Origin: Amphibacillus marinus
GTDB taxonomy: Bacteria; Bacillota; Bacilli; Bacillales; Amphibacillaceae
Assembly: GCF_900110345.1 (NCBI RefSeq)
Contig: NZ_FODJ01000009.1
Location: 61,736-125,735 of the forward strand
DNA: 64,000 nt
Reading direction: 5' to 3'
Made by a program: the position numbers and the translations under genes. The stretch's first letter is position 1. Every line of letters starts with the position of its first letter. The notes under the pieces were generated by a model. That model saw only the letters and a list, made by a program, of their open reading frames with translations, did not search any database and was not told where the DNA came from. Positions 38,530 through 47,760 of the stretch are shown piece by piece.

Positions 38530-39204
38530 ATGACCAGGAAAATTGTTTTGATTGATGATCATGTTTTGTTTAGAGAAGGCGTTAAGCGAATTCTTGATTT
38601 TGAGGAATCCTTTGAAGTAGTCGCAGAGGGAAATGACGGAGACGAAGCGTTAGCGCTTGTTGAGAAGTACAAGCCCGATGTTGTACTGATGGATATTAAT
38701 ATGCCCCATATTAACGGCGTACAAGCAACTAAAAAATTATTTGCTAAATACCCAGAAGTTAAGATCATTATTCTTTCAATTCATGATGACGAGAACTATG
38801 TTACGCATGCATTGAAATCAGGTGCACAAGGGTACTTATTAAAAGAAATGGACTCAGAAGCACTTATTGAAGCAATCAAAATCGTAAGTGAAGGTGGCGC
38901 CTATTTACATCCTAAAATCACGCACAATCTTGTTAAAGAATTTCAACGTTTGAGCAAGGTAGAGACAGGCGGATTAGAAGAGGTTGAATATCGCAAACCA
39001 TTGCACTTATTAACAAGACGTGAATGTGAAGTTCTCCAATTGTTAGCTGATGGGAAAAGTAATCGCGGAATTTCGGAAACCTTATTTATTAGTGAGAAAA
39101 CAGTTAAAAATCACGTGAGTAATATTTTACAGAAAATGAATGTTAATGACCGGACACAAGCAGTTGTCATGGCTATTCGAAATGGTTGGGTAGAGGTGTT
39201 ATAG
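38530..39204 (+). CDS. degU: Response regulator DegU
   Basis: NarL/FixJ-family regulator of 224 aa. The receiver domain has the acidic pair (LIDDH), phospho-acceptor Asp55 in LMDINMPH and the conserved Lys in LLKEMD. The C-terminal LuxR-type helix-turn-helix is [37 protein letters not shown]. Phosphorylated by DegS. The ATG at 38530 lies behind TGGAGGT. The 265-base gap from degS suggests a separate promoter. Confidence 0.97.
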   Translation: MTRKIVLIDDHVLFREGVKRILDFEESFEVVAEGNDGDEALALVEKYKPDVVLMDINMPHINGVQATKKLFAKYPEVKIIILSIHDDENYVTHALKSGAQGYLLKEMDSEALIEAIKIVSEGGAYLHPKITHNLVKEFQRLSKVETGGLEEVEYRKPLHLLTRRECEVLQLLADGKSNRGISETLFISEKTVKNHVSNILQKMNVNDRTQAVVMAIRNGWVEVL

Positions 39205-39332
39205 AGTAAGCTAATCGTCACGCTATAGAAAGACGTTAACTCAAATCATAATTGTGAAACTAGTCGAAGATTCCTTTAATACATAAACCTTTTAAGCGAA
39301 TTTATAAGATGAGACTGATCTGTCATTACAGT

Positions 39333-39473
39333 ATCCGAACATTCTGAGCTAAGCGTAGGTAAAACACTTGTAGCATCTTCGGCTCACATCCAGTGAGTCG
39401 AAGGTGTCACGTTCATGTCTTAAGATGAACGCTAGGTGTCTTTCCGAAGCGCTATAAGCATAGGTGTTCGGAT
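39333..39473 (+). repeat. Structured intergenic element with closing stem (possible RNA or repeat)
   Basis: A 141-base unit closed by ATCCGAACA / TGTTCGGAT (perfect). Inside are two hairpins, CTTCGGCTCA / TGAGTCGAAG (39377-39403) and CGTTCAT / ATGAACG (39410-39431). TTTTTCTT directly follows the closing stem, so it could end degU transcripts. Short blocks (AAAACACTTGT, ACATCC) recur near 28245-28285. It fills much of the degU-degV gap. Whether it is an RNA gene, a terminator-like 3' element or a dispersed repeat is open. Confidence 0.5.
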
Positions 39474-39635
39474 TTTTCTTATCTAAACGGTTTTGTCCCT
39501 GTTGCTTGGCCGCTGTCTATGTCTTTCCTACTAACTAGTTTAGTGAAATACTATTATTTTCGGTTTGAATTATGTAAAATAGAGTATATGCATTTATTTT
39601 TTTTTATAATTTGTACAGAAAGGTTAGATAAACCT

Positions 39636-40478
39636 ATGAAGATTGCAGTATTAACTGATAGTACCGCATATTTACCCAAAGAAACAAGGGAAGCCTATCA
39701 AATTGAAATGGTTCCTTTGAGCATAACATTGGATGATGCATCTTATGAAGAAGAGATTGCAGTTGATGCGGAAGAATTTTATCAACTTGTTCGCAATTCA
39801 AAGGATTTCCCTAAGACTTCTCAGCCATCAATTGGTTATATGACAGAAAGGTTAGAGAAGCTCGCCAAGGATTATGACGCTGTTATTGCTATTCATTTAT
39901 CAAGTGGAATTAGCGGAACTTTTCAATCGATGCAGACAGCTGGGAAAATGGTCGAGGGGATTGACGTTTATACGTTTGACTCAGAAATTAGCTGTTCACC
40001 TCAGGGATTCTATGTAGTAGAAGCAGCTAAGCTTGCACAAGCTGGTACTGCACCTGAAGTCATTCTTGATCGATTAAATGAGATGAAGCAAACAATGAAA
40101 GCTTACTTTCTGGTTGATGACTTGGCACATCTGCATCGTGGTGGACGCCTAAGCGGAGCCCAAGCCTTAGTTGGTAGCATGCTCCAAGTTAAACCAATTC
40201 TTCATTTTGTTGATACAAAGATCGTCCCATTTGAAAAGATTCGTACGCAAAAAAAAGCTTTAAAACGTTTAATAGAACTATTTGATCAAGAAGCACGCAC
40301 AGGTAAACAGATGAAAGTTACTGTGATTCATGGCAATTGTTTACCTTTAGCAGAGGAGCTTGCTAACGAGTTGAACGAGCGTTTTGACAATATCGAATTG
40401 TCAATTAGCTATTTCGGCCCAGTTATTGGGACGCATCTTGGTGAAGGCTCAATTGGATTAGGCTGGTATTACGTTTGA
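39636..40478 (+). CDS. degV: DegV family fatty-acid-binding protein
   Basis: A 280 aa protein of the DegV/FakB fold, which binds a fatty acid and presents it to a FakA kinase. Features are VLTDSTAYLPKE at the N-terminus, TSQPSIGYM, AIHLSSGISGTFQSM and DLAHLHRGGRLSG, all typical. It follows degU, as yviA/degV does in B. subtilis. The start at 39636 has AAAGGTTAG upstream; the open frame extends 39 codons further without a ribosome site. Ends at a perfect terminator. Confidence 0.92.
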   Translation: MKIAVLTDSTAYLPKETREAYQIEMVPLSITLDDASYEEEIAVDAEEFYQLVRNSKDFPKTSQPSIGYMTERLEKLAKDYDAVIAIHLSSGISGTFQSMQTAGKMVEGIDVYTFDSEISCSPQGFYVVEAAKLAQAGTAPEVILDRLNEMKQTMKAYFLVDDLAHLHRGGRLSGAQALVGSMLQVKPILHFVDTKIVPFEKIRTQKKALKRLIELFDQEARTGKQMKVTVIHGNCLPLAEELANELNERFDNIELSISYFGPVIGTHLGEGSIGLGWYYV

Positions 40479-40483
40479 TAAAT

Positions 40484-40518
40484 AACCCATACTTCAATTA
40501 TGAAGTATGGGTTGCTTA
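40484..40518 (+). terminator. Terminator of degV
   Basis: Perfect 12-bp stem AACCCATACTTC / GAAGTATGGGTT with a 6-base loop. Confidence 0.85.
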
Positions 40519-40739
40519 TTTGAATTAGCTAGCATTTCGGATATTCCAGATGAATACGATCAAGTCTGTATGCTTTAGCTTCTACAACATTAACAAATCA
40601 CGTAATTTAATTCGTGTTTTTTTGTAAATCTAACGTTAAGTATAGTGAACGTATCAAATACTTACATAAATTATTAAATAATGATCTCCTGCTGATTAAT
40701 CAGCTTATGGTAAGCTGTTATCGAGGAGTGTGTAACGAA

Positions 40740-42077
40740 ATGAACAAGTATGCAAAACGGTTTTCAGGACGACTTCTATTAAAGGAAGAATTACAATTAA
40801 CTGAACCAGAATTTGCGTGGCTATGCGCTGCTAGGAAGCTAATACCTCGCCCCTCACTGGTGATAAAAGGCTTGACTAGCCAATGCCAACGCTGTGGTAA
40901 CAAGACTAAGCATCTATTTGGTATGTTCAATTGTGTGAGGTGCCAGAAGATGCATCATTATTGTCGATACTGCATTCAAATGGGTAGAGTGATGAGCTGT
41001 CAACCGCTTTACCAATGGCAAGGTGAAGCACCATGTTGGCCAAAGATTCAAGAGCCCTTGCATTGGTCTGGCCAACTGACAGTATGGCAACAAGCCGCAG
41101 CAAAACGAATTGAGCAGGCCATGACTGCCGAAAAAGAACAGCTGTTAGTTCATGCCGTTTGTGGAGCAGGAAAAACAGAAATGCTTTTCAATGGTATTGC
41201 CAAAGTGTTGGCGGATCAAAGACGCGTCTGTCTAGCAACGCCCAGAGCAGATGTCGTACGAGAGCTAGTCCCACGCTTCCAGGCCGCATTTCCCAAGACA
41301 ACGATTGTCGGTTTATACGGTGGCAGTGGTGCGAACCATCGAACGGCACAGATGACCTTAACAACAACCCATCAGCTATTTCGCTATCAACAGGCATTTG
41401 ATGTGATGATTATCGATGAAGTCGATGCCTTTCCCTACCATGCCGATCCCAATCTTTCCTACGCAACTAATCGAGCGCTTAAACAGTCAGGTAGCCTCGT
41501 CTATTTAACAGCAACCCCGCGACCAGCTTTATTAAAGAAGAAAATTCCAACTGTGTTTGTCCCTATTCGTTTTCACGGTCATCCTCTACCTGTTCCAACC
41601 GTAGTTACCATTTGGCAGCAAATAAGTCATCGGCCACCAGATGTTTTTTGGAAGTGGTATAAGAAGCGGACAAGTAAGGCAAGGCAGTTGTTGATCTTCA
41701 CCCCGACCATTAGCCAGGCTGATCAGTTAGCTAAGGTTGTAGCCGAGCAGCTAAAAGACAAACGTGTTGCCGCTGTTCATGCCAGCGATCCAGATAGAAT
41801 TGAGAAGGTTCAGCAATTCCGTGACCATCAATTAGATATCTTAGTAACGACAACCATACTAGAGCGGGGTGTCACATTTCCAGCAGTAGATGTAGTCGTG
41901 TTAAATGCTGATCACAGAGTGTTTGACCAAGCTGCTTTAGTGCAAATTGCTGGTCGAGCGGGTCGGAGCCCGAAAGATCCAACTGGTCAAGTGGTTTTTA
42001 TCCATAATGGCTTAACGCATGCCATTAAACAAGCCGTTTCTGCAATTCGCACGATGAATAAACGAGCAGGCCTATAG
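40740..42077 (+). CDS. comFA: Competence DNA-uptake helicase/translocase ComFA
   Basis: DEAD-box-like ATPase that drives single-stranded DNA import during transformation. Start at ATG 40740 (GAGGAGTG 7-8 bases upstream) gives 445 aa. An N-terminal zinc finger (CQRCGNKTKHLFGMFNCVRCQKMHHYCRYC, about 57-90) precedes the helicase core: Walker A CGAGKTE (about 141), TPRADV, DEVDAFP, YLTATPRP and QIAGRAGRS. All needed motifs are intact, so competence is plausible. Followed 15 bases later by comFC; comFB is missing. Confidence 0.95.
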   Translation: MNKYAKRFSGRLLLKEELQLTEPEFAWLCAARKLIPRPSLVIKGLTSQCQRCGNKTKHLFGMFNCVRCQKMHHYCRYCIQMGRVMSCQPLYQWQGEAPCWPKIQEPLHWSGQLTVWQQAAAKRIEQAMTAEKEQLLVHAVCGAGKTEMLFNGIAKVLADQRRVCLATPRADVVRELVPRFQAAFPKTTIVGLYGGSGANHRTAQMTLTTTHQLFRYQQAFDVMIIDEVDAFPYHADPNLSYATNRALKQSGSLVYLTATPRPALLKKKIPTVFVPIRFHGHPLPVPTVVTIWQQISHRPPDVFWKWYKKRTSKARQLLIFTPTISQADQLAKVVAEQLKDKRVAAVHASDPDRIEKVQQFRDHQLDILVTTTILERGVTFPAVDVVVLNADHRVFDQAALVQIAGRAGRSPKDPTGQVVFIHNGLTHAIKQAVSAIRTMNKRAGL

Positions 42078-42091
42078 GGGAGGGAAGGTTA

Positions 42092-42766
42092 ATGAATTGT
42101 TTGGCTTGTCAGCAACCAATCATTGAACAACGGTCATGGCAAAATATTTTGTTATTACCAGCAGAAAAGAAAATGTGTTCACAGTGCGAACAACAATTAA
42201 CGCGCATTAGTCAGCCGACGTGCTCTTATTGTGGTCGTAATGACACGCTAGACTGCCAGGATTGTCAACGCTGGGTTACCAAGGTGGTGCTGCAGCAGAA
42301 TCGTGCCGTCTATCGCTATAACCCTTTTTTAAAAGAAATCATTGCTCGCTTCAAGTATCGAGGTGACTATCAGCTGATTGATATGTTTAACAAAGAATTG
42401 AAGCATGCCTTTCACAGTCATTATAACCAGCTTAAAGCAACGGCACTTGCTGTCCCAATTCCCCTTAGTAATGCTCGGCTACAAGCACGTTGCTTTAATC
42501 AGGCCGAAGCCATTGCCCAGCGCCTGCCTCTGTCAATCAGCAACCTGCTGATAAGGACGGAAGGGGAAAAACAAGCGAAAAAGAACAGAAAAGCCCGATT
42601 AGCAATGGCTAATCCGTTTATGCTATCTCCTCAACCAACAAGCAAAGATAGAGCGATTGTGATCATTGATGACATCTATACGACTGGCGCTACCATCCAT
42701 CATGCAGCCAGTACATTATTTGAAAATGGCTACCATAATGTCTATAGTTTTACACTTGCACGCTAA
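42092..42766 (+). CDS. comFC: Competence protein ComFC (phosphoribosyltransferase fold)
   Basis: A 224 aa ComF protein. N-terminal cysteine pairs form a zinc ribbon (MNCLACQ, MCSQC, TCSYCGRN, CQDC) and the C-terminal PRTase domain has the PRPP motif VIIDDIYTTGATIHHA. It interacts with ComFA in DNA uptake in related bacteria. GGGGAGGGAAGG precedes the ATG. It is the last gene of the comF unit; a SigD-type promoter follows its stop. Confidence 0.94.
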   Translation: MNCLACQQPIIEQRSWQNILLLPAEKKMCSQCEQQLTRISQPTCSYCGRNDTLDCQDCQRWVTKVVLQQNRAVYRYNPFLKEIIARFKYRGDYQLIDMFNKELKHAFHSHYNQLKATALAVPIPLSNARLQARCFNQAEAIAQRLPLSISNLLIRTEGEKQAKKNRKARLAMANPFMLSPQPTSKDRAIVIIDDIYTTGATIHHAASTLFENGYHNVYSFTLAR

Positions 42767-42777
42767 TAACTGAGACT

Positions 42778-42804
42778 TTAGCTTTAACCGAATTAAGCCG
42801 ATAT
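42778..42804 (+). promoter_or_regulatory. SigD-type promoter upstream of yvyF
   Basis: TTAG-N15-GCCGATAT: the -10 is a perfect SigD element, while the -35 is two changes away from TAAA. A SigA-like TATAAT lies slightly downstream, so transcription may be dual. Confidence 0.6.
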
Positions 42805-42851
42805 ATATGATATAATATGTCTATTAAAAGTTTGTTAAAGGAGAGATCCTC

Positions 42852-43283
42852 ATGGGTGAATTAGAGAATTGCAGCAAATGTGGTAACCTTTTTGTTAAAA
42901 CAATGCGGTCAATCTGCTCAAATTGCTATAAAGAAGAAGAAAAAAGCTTCCAGAAAGTCTATGAATTTTTAAAAAAGAGAGTTAATCGAAAAGCAACCAT
43001 TCCTGAGATTGTCAGCGGAACTGGTGTTGAGGAAAGCCTAATTATTAAATTTGTAAAAGAAAAACGCTTGCGTACGTCGCAATTCCCTAACCTCACCTAT
43101 CCATGTGAGCGCTGTGGTAACCATATTGATGAAGGTGTGCTGTGCAGTAGTTGTTCGACTGAACTAACCAGTACCTTACAAAAGGAAGATGCAATTTCCC
43201 AGGTGAGAGGTAAGCAAGAGGTATCGACAAAAGAACGACAACACACTTATTTTGCCGTTGATAAAGTTCAAAAAAGAAATTAA
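42852..43283 (+). CDS. yvyF: Flagellar operon protein YvyF
   Basis: A 143 aa protein with two zinc-ribbon-like cysteine clusters: ENCSKCGNLF...SICSNC at the N-terminus and CERCGNHIDEGVLCSSC near residue 80. In between is a helical region with KATIPEIVSGTGVEESLIIKFVKEKRLR. It matches the B. subtilis flagellar operon protein YvyF in size, composition and position (comFC-yvyF-flgM). Function is not firmly known; it may modulate flagellar gene expression. Its stop codon is part of the next SigD promoter. Confidence 0.9.
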   Translation: MGELENCSKCGNLFVKTMRSICSNCYKEEEKSFQKVYEFLKKRVNRKATIPEIVSGTGVEESLIIKFVKEKRLRTSQFPNLTYPCERCGNHIDEGVLCSSCSTELTSTLQKEDAISQVRGKQEVSTKERQHTYFAVDKVQKRN

Positions 43284-43307
43284 ACATATACGCCCTTCTG
43301 CCGATAT
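43281..43307 (+). promoter_or_regulatory. SigD promoter of flgM
   Basis: TAAA (43281-43284), exactly 15 bases, GCCGATAT (43300-43307): a perfect SigD consensus. The -35 overlaps the yvyF stop codon. It should drive flgM-flgN-flgK-flgL and downstream genes. Confidence 0.9.
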
Positions 43308-43353
43308 AAGAATTAATTACAGAGTAAGCGGAATAGAAAGTAGGTGACTGGTC

Positions 43354-43617
43354 TTGAAGATTCAAGGGACGAACCAACCCAATAAGGTTAATCCTTATCA
43401 AGCCCAATTCGACAAACAAAAGCAGTTAAAAACACATAATAAAGCGAAGGCAGATCAACTGCAAATTTCGGAACAAGCAAAAAAAATGCAGGAATCGGAT
43501 CAGGTGCATCCAACAAGAGAAGCCCGAGTCGAAGCACTAAGACAGGAAGTCGAGGCAGATAGGTATCAAATTAAGCCGGATCTAATTGCCAAGAAACTAC
43601 TGCAATACTGGAAATAA
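43354..43617 (+). CDS. flgM: Anti-sigma-D factor FlgM
   Basis: An 87 aa anti-sigma factor that holds SigD until the hook-basal body is finished. The N-terminus is disordered and polar (KIQGTNQPNKVNPYQ) and the C-terminal sigma-binding region reads REARVEALRQEVEADRYQIKPDLIAKKLL, typical of FlgM. The start is a TTG with AGGTGA six bases upstream. Placed behind a perfect SigD promoter, it forms a negative-feedback loop. Confidence 0.93.
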   Translation: MKIQGTNQPNKVNPYQAQFDKQKQLKTHNKAKADQLQISEQAKKMQESDQVHPTREARVEALRQEVEADRYQIKPDLIAKKLLQYWK

Positions 43618-43648
43618 ACCTGATTGATGCTAAAGGAGGATTTGCCCT

Positions 43649-44146
43649 ATGGCGTTAGCACCAATGTTAAGCGCGCTTGAACGCTTAATACAGTTACACG
43701 ATAGCTTGTTGAAGCTTTCTCTCCAAAAGACAGAATATCTGAAAAAAGGTGAGCTAACTTCTTTACAGGCTGTTCTGAAGACTGAGAATAAGCATGTGCA
43801 GGCAATCAATACTTTTGAGAAAAAGCGGCTTAACGCACTTAAGGACTGGGCAGTAAAGAAAGACATTACTGCCGATCAAATAACGGTCACCCTTCTATTA
43901 GAACAGCTTGAACAAGAATCAGAAGATTATCGGCAGGTAGAACGACTGTCAACCAAACTAGCTAGCATACTTGTTGATTTGAAAGCACAGGAAGCTCTTA
44001 ACCAGCAGCTAACTGAACAATCGCTACATTTTGTTCAAGTCCAACTTGACATGGCTGCGCCGTCAATCGAGCAGGTTAATTATGGGCATAAACAGAGTCA
44101 AAACGATCCGAGCGTAAAGCGATCCGTCTTTGATTCAAAAGCATAG
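43649..44146 (+). CDS. flgN: Flagellar export chaperone FlgN
   Basis: A 165 aa helical protein that escorts FlgK and FlgL to the export gate. It shows the FlgN layout: a long coiled N-terminal part (LERLIQLHDSLLKLSLQKTEYLKKG) and a C-terminal amphipathic segment (NQQLTEQSLHFVQVQLDM). AAAGGAGG precedes the ATG. It sits directly before its client gene flgK (11-base gap). Confidence 0.9.
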   Translation: MALAPMLSALERLIQLHDSLLKLSLQKTEYLKKGELTSLQAVLKTENKHVQAINTFEKKRLNALKDWAVKKDITADQITVTLLLEQLEQESEDYRQVERLSTKLASILVDLKAQEALNQQLTEQSLHFVQVQLDMAAPSIEQVNYGHKQSQNDPSVKRSVFDSKA

Positions 44147-44157
44147 GAGGCTAATAA

Positions 44158-45723
44158 ATGGTTTCAACTTTTCATGGATTAGAGATGGCGAAGCGGGCGC
44201 TTAGTTCACAACAAGCGGCTTTATATACAACATCACATAATATTTCAAATGCTAATACGGAAGGTTACACAAGGCAACGGGTTAACTTTGAACAGATTAA
44301 CACCTTGAAGTCAAGTCGCGAGCCTGGCGGTGTCGTTGATACAGTTGGTAGTGGTGTCCAAGCAGGTTCGATTCAGCGTATACGTGACCAATTCCTTGAT
44401 GTCCAATATCGTAAAGAGCATGGTAAGGTTGGTTATTTCATTGAGCGAGCTAACGCAATGAAACAAATGGAAGCAATTATGAATGAGCCGTCGGAACTAG
44501 GCTTATCTTATGTAATGAATAAATTCTGGGATTCATTACAAGATCTCTCGGTTAACCCTGAGGACTCGGGTGCCCGCTCTGTCGTCGCGCAACGAGCAGA
44601 GGCCATTGTGGATACGTTTAATTATATCTCGCAATCACTAGAAGCGGTCAGAAATGATTTGAAAAACCAATTAGATGTTAATCAAACTGAGTTCAACTCG
44701 TTATTAGATCAGATTAATAGCGTTAACCAAGAGATCGGCGAAATTGAACCACACGGTCACGTGCCCAATGATCTTTATGACGAACGTGATCGCTTGATAG
44801 ATCGCCTGTCAGAAATGGCGGATATTTCGGTCAGCTACGAAAAGAGTTCAGGTATGCCAAGTAGTATTGCTGAAGGAAAAGCAACCATCACCTTAAATGG
44901 AACTGGTGGTCAACCAATTACATTAGTAGATGGAAATTCATATGAACGTAAGCATTTGTTCGTTGCCTATGATGATAACAACAATGTAGAGGATTTTCAT
45001 TTTTATAATCCGGAACTTGTTCCTGACGGAACCACTGAAATTACACCAGACATTCTAGTGGATGCGACAGTTGTGGCGGCTAATGATTTTAAATCAGTTG
45101 GTACGATGCGCGGCTTGATGGAGATGAATGGCTACATCGGTACCGGTGAGGAGCCACAGGGCTATTACAATAAAGTTTTAAGTGATCTTGATAAAATGGC
45201 GTTAGAATTTGTCACGGAGTTTAATCGAATTCATGCAGAAGGTCATGATTTAGAAGGAAATACTGGCACTGACGTCGCTGATTTCTTCGTGTTCGATAAT
45301 GAAGAGGGACGATCGGCCTTAACAATTTCTGTAAATGAAGAGATTCTTACTAATCGCAATTTAATTGCAGCTAGTGGTAATGGCGACTCCGGTGATGGGG
45401 GTAATGCTGCTAACTTGACCGCAGCCTATACTAATCATTTATCTAGTCTAGGAACTAAAACGTCTGTGAAAAGTTTTTACGAAGGTGTAATTGGTGAGAT
45501 TGGGGTTGTCTCACAGGAGTCTTATCGCATGGTCGATAATTCCCAGGTGCTCCGTCAACAAGTTGAACGAAATCGTGACTCAGTTAGTGCTGTTTCATTA
45601 GATGAAGAAATGGCTAATATGATCAAATTCCAGCATGCTTATAATGCGGCAGCTCGAAGTATGACTACCGTCGATGAAATGCTTGATCGTATTATAAATG
45701 GAATGGGATTAGTAGGAAGGTAA
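44158..45723 (+). CDS. flgK: Flagellar hook-associated protein 1 (FlgK)
   Basis: Forms the hook-filament junction. The 521 aa chain has the rod-protein N-terminus (STFHGLEMAKRALSSQQAALYTTSHNISNANTEGYTRQRV) and C-terminus (VSLDEEMANMIKFQHAYNAAARSMTTVDEMLDRIINGMG) that pair into the filament core, with a variable acidic middle. AGGAGG is 7 bases upstream. Exported by the flagellar type III apparatus. Confidence 0.96.
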   Translation: MVSTFHGLEMAKRALSSQQAALYTTSHNISNANTEGYTRQRVNFEQINTLKSSREPGGVVDTVGSGVQAGSIQRIRDQFLDVQYRKEHGKVGYFIERANAMKQMEAIMNEPSELGLSYVMNKFWDSLQDLSVNPEDSGARSVVAQRAEAIVDTFNYISQSLEAVRNDLKNQLDVNQTEFNSLLDQINSVNQEIGEIEPHGHVPNDLYDERDRLIDRLSEMADISVSYEKSSGMPSSIAEGKATITLNGTGGQPITLVDGNSYERKHLFVAYDDNNNVEDFHFYNPELVPDGTTEITPDILVDATVVAANDFKSVGTMRGLMEMNGYIGTGEEPQGYYNKVLSDLDKMALEFVTEFNRIHAEGHDLEGNTGTDVADFFVFDNEEGRSALTISVNEEILTNRNLIAASGNGDSGDGGNAANLTAAYTNHLSSLGTKTSVKSFYEGVIGEIGVVSQESYRMVDNSQVLRQQVERNRDSVSAVSLDEEMANMIKFQHAYNAAARSMTTVDEMLDRIINGMGLVGR

Positions 45724-45733
45724 GGTGAGTTAA

Positions 45734-46651
45734 ATGCGAATTACCCAAGGGATGCTTTCAAATAATATGCTCCGTAATATTAACAGTAGTTATTCAGCAC
45801 TCGATCGTTACATGGACCAACTCTCTAGTGGCAAGAAGATCAACCGTCCGTCCGATGATCCTGTTATTGCGATGAAAGGGATGAATTATCGAACCGAGGT
45901 CTCCAATATTGAACAATATGATCGGAATTTATCAGAGATGTATAACTGGATGGATAATTCTGACGATGCCTTAAATGAGGCGACTGAAGCACTGAAGCGC
46001 TTACGGGACCTAGCTGTTCAAGCTTCAAATGGTGTCTATGATGAAGGACAACGAACGAACATAGCTGAAGAAGTCGATCAACTTAAGCAGCATTTAGCTG
46101 AAATCGCTAACACAAAGGTAAACAACAAATACTTGTTCAACGGTACAAAAACAACGGGTAATACAGTCAATGGTGAATTGCAAAAACCAGTTGAAATCGA
46201 TGAAGATGGCAATGTCATCGTGACCCGTGGGGAAGAAGATTACAATGCAGTTTTAATTGAAGTAACAGCTGGTACCCGAATTCAAGCTAATGTTAACCCT
46301 GACAATGTGTTTGCACAGGAACTATTTGATGAACTAGAAGCTTTTTCTGAATTATTAAAATCGGGTGCACCAGATGCAGAAATTGATCAATATATTAGCG
46401 TAGTTGACAAACATATTAATAATGTTGTAAACGAGCGTGCCGAGCTTGGTGCCAGAATGAATCGCGTTGATTTAATTAAGGACCGATTATCAAGTCAAGC
46501 AAATTCCGCTAAGCGAATGATGTCAGATAATGAAGATGCTGATATCGCTGCAGTTTTATTAAAATTAACATCACAGGAAGCAGTGCACCGTGCTGCATTA
46601 AGCGCCGGTTCAAGAGTGATTCAACCAAGCTTAATTGATTTCTTACGTTAA
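45734..46651 (+). CDS. flgL: Flagellar hook-associated protein 3 (FlgL)
   Basis: Second junction protein, 305 aa, flagellin-related. N-terminus MRITQGMLSNNMLRNINSSYSALDRYMDQLSSGKKINRPSDDP and a C-terminus (SAKRMMSDNEDADIAAVLLKLTSQEAVHRAALSAGSRV) form the coiled-coil core. It starts 11 bases after flgK. A hairpin follows its stop. Confidence 0.96.
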   Translation: MRITQGMLSNNMLRNINSSYSALDRYMDQLSSGKKINRPSDDPVIAMKGMNYRTEVSNIEQYDRNLSEMYNWMDNSDDALNEATEALKRLRDLAVQASNGVYDEGQRTNIAEEVDQLKQHLAEIANTKVNNKYLFNGTKTTGNTVNGELQKPVEIDEDGNVIVTRGEEDYNAVLIEVTAGTRIQANVNPDNVFAQELFDELEAFSELLKSGAPDAEIDQYISVVDKHINNVVNERAELGARMNRVDLIKDRLSSQANSAKRMMSDNEDADIAAVLLKLTSQEAVHRAALSAGSRVIQPSLIDFLR

Positions 46652-46655
46652 ATTG

Positions 46656-46684
46656 AACAGCCTTACCAGCTCGGTAAGGCTGTT
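46656..46684 (+). terminator. Hairpin after flgL (possible partial terminator)
   Basis: Perfect 12-bp stem AACAGCCTTACC / GGTAAGGCTGTT with a 5-base loop, no proper T run. It may reduce read-through into yviE-fliW-csrA or stabilise the upstream mRNA. Confidence 0.55.
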
Positions 46685-46709
46685 TCCTTCATGAGGGGAG
46701 TCTAACAAC

Positions 46710-47300
46710 ATGCAATTACCACAAATACGGATCAATTCACAGAATGCTAGAATTGGTTTAGATATTCAAAATGCTCAATTACGATTGGAAAGTCAAGAAG
46801 CGGATGTGCAAATTCAACAACCCAAAGCGGACATTAATATTCGGACCCGTCCGGGTCGGTTAACGATTGATCAGTCGCAGGCTTTTGCCGATCTTGGGCA
46901 ATTTCCTGTTGCTGAATCAATGCGCCGATCAGCTGCTGAAGGGATGCAAAAAGCCGCCCAAGGATCGCAACGGAGACGGCGTCAAGGCGATCAACTGATG
47001 AAAATTGAACAGGGTGGCGATCAGATTGCAAGTATCGCCAAGCAAAATGCACCGCGACAAGTGCGACCATTTAACATTGGCTTTATTCCATCACACTTTT
47101 CCGTTAAAATTGACTATGAACCAGCAGAAGTCGAAATTAATAACGTTGTAAATAAACCAATAATTGAGGCTCGACCAAATCCCGTTATTCATGACTATCA
47201 GGCCGGCGCTGTGGATGTTTATTTAGAACAAAAAAACTGGCTTGATGTTGACTTCCCTAACTTGAAGTTTATCGGTAACCAATTCGAAATGATGATATAG
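46710..47300 (+). CDS. yviE: YviE-like DUF6470 family protein
   Basis: A 196 aa protein matching the YviE family by content and position (flgL-yviE-fliW-csrA). The N-terminal repeat-like stretch (QIRINSQNARIGLDIQNAQL, VQIQQPKADINIRT) is typical, and the C-terminus has SHFSVKIDYEPAEVEIN. It lacks a signal peptide or membrane segment. Function unknown; the operon context suggests flagellar assembly. GAGGGGAG precedes the ATG. Confidence 0.88.
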   Translation: MQLPQIRINSQNARIGLDIQNAQLRLESQEADVQIQQPKADINIRTRPGRLTIDQSQAFADLGQFPVAESMRRSAAEGMQKAAQGSQRRRRQGDQLMKIEQGGDQIASIAKQNAPRQVRPFNIGFIPSHFSVKIDYEPAEVEINNVVNKPIIEARPNPVIHDYQAGAVDVYLEQKNWLDVDFPNLKFIGNQFEMMI

Positions 47301-47312
47301 AAAGGTGATTTA

Positions 47313-47759
47313 ATGAAGATTCAAACGCAATATTTTGGTGAAATTGACATACATGATGATCAACGTATTACCTTCCCAACTGGTATTCCTGGCTTCCAAA
47401 CTGAAACAGACTTTGTTTTATTAAATTTTGATGAAAATCCTGCTTTTCAACTACTGCAATCAATCACAACAGCGGCGCTTGCTTTCGTCGTTATTAATCC
47501 ATTTCAGTTTGTCACTGACTATGAAATCAAACTAGATGAGCAGTTAATTAAGCAGTTGCAAATTGACGAAGAAGCCGATGTGTTATTGCTTGCATTTGTC
47601 ACACTTAATGATGCGCTTAAATCTAGTACAGCTAACTTACAAGCGCCGATTGTTGTGAATCAGAAAAGGCAACTGGCTAAGCAATTTATTACTCATGACA
47701 GTCAGTATTCGACTAGAGAGCTGATTTTCACAACTCTATCCAAGGCGGGTGAAGTGTAA
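47313..47759 (+). CDS. fliW: Flagellar assembly factor FliW
   Basis: A 148 aa protein that binds either free flagellin or CsrA. When flagellin is exported, FliW sequesters CsrA and flagellin translation resumes. Family sequence is clear: [39 protein letters not shown] and [24 protein letters not shown] precedes the ATG. It ends one base before csrA. Confidence 0.95.
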   Translation: MKIQTQYFGEIDIHDDQRITFPTGIPGFQTETDFVLLNFDENPAFQLLQSITTAALAFVVINPFQFVTDYEIKLDEQLIKQLQIDEEADVLLLAFVTLNDALKSSTANLQAPIVVNQKRQLAKQFITHDSQYSTRELIFTTLSKAGEV

Positions 47760-47760
47760 C

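Noticed and set aside
39519..39635. 39-codon N-terminal extension of degV
   Set aside because: No ribosome site; homology begins at the ATG 39636, which has one.
43093..43419. 108-codon minus-strand frame across yvyF and flgM
   Set aside because: Antisense to conserved genes and across a SigD promoter.
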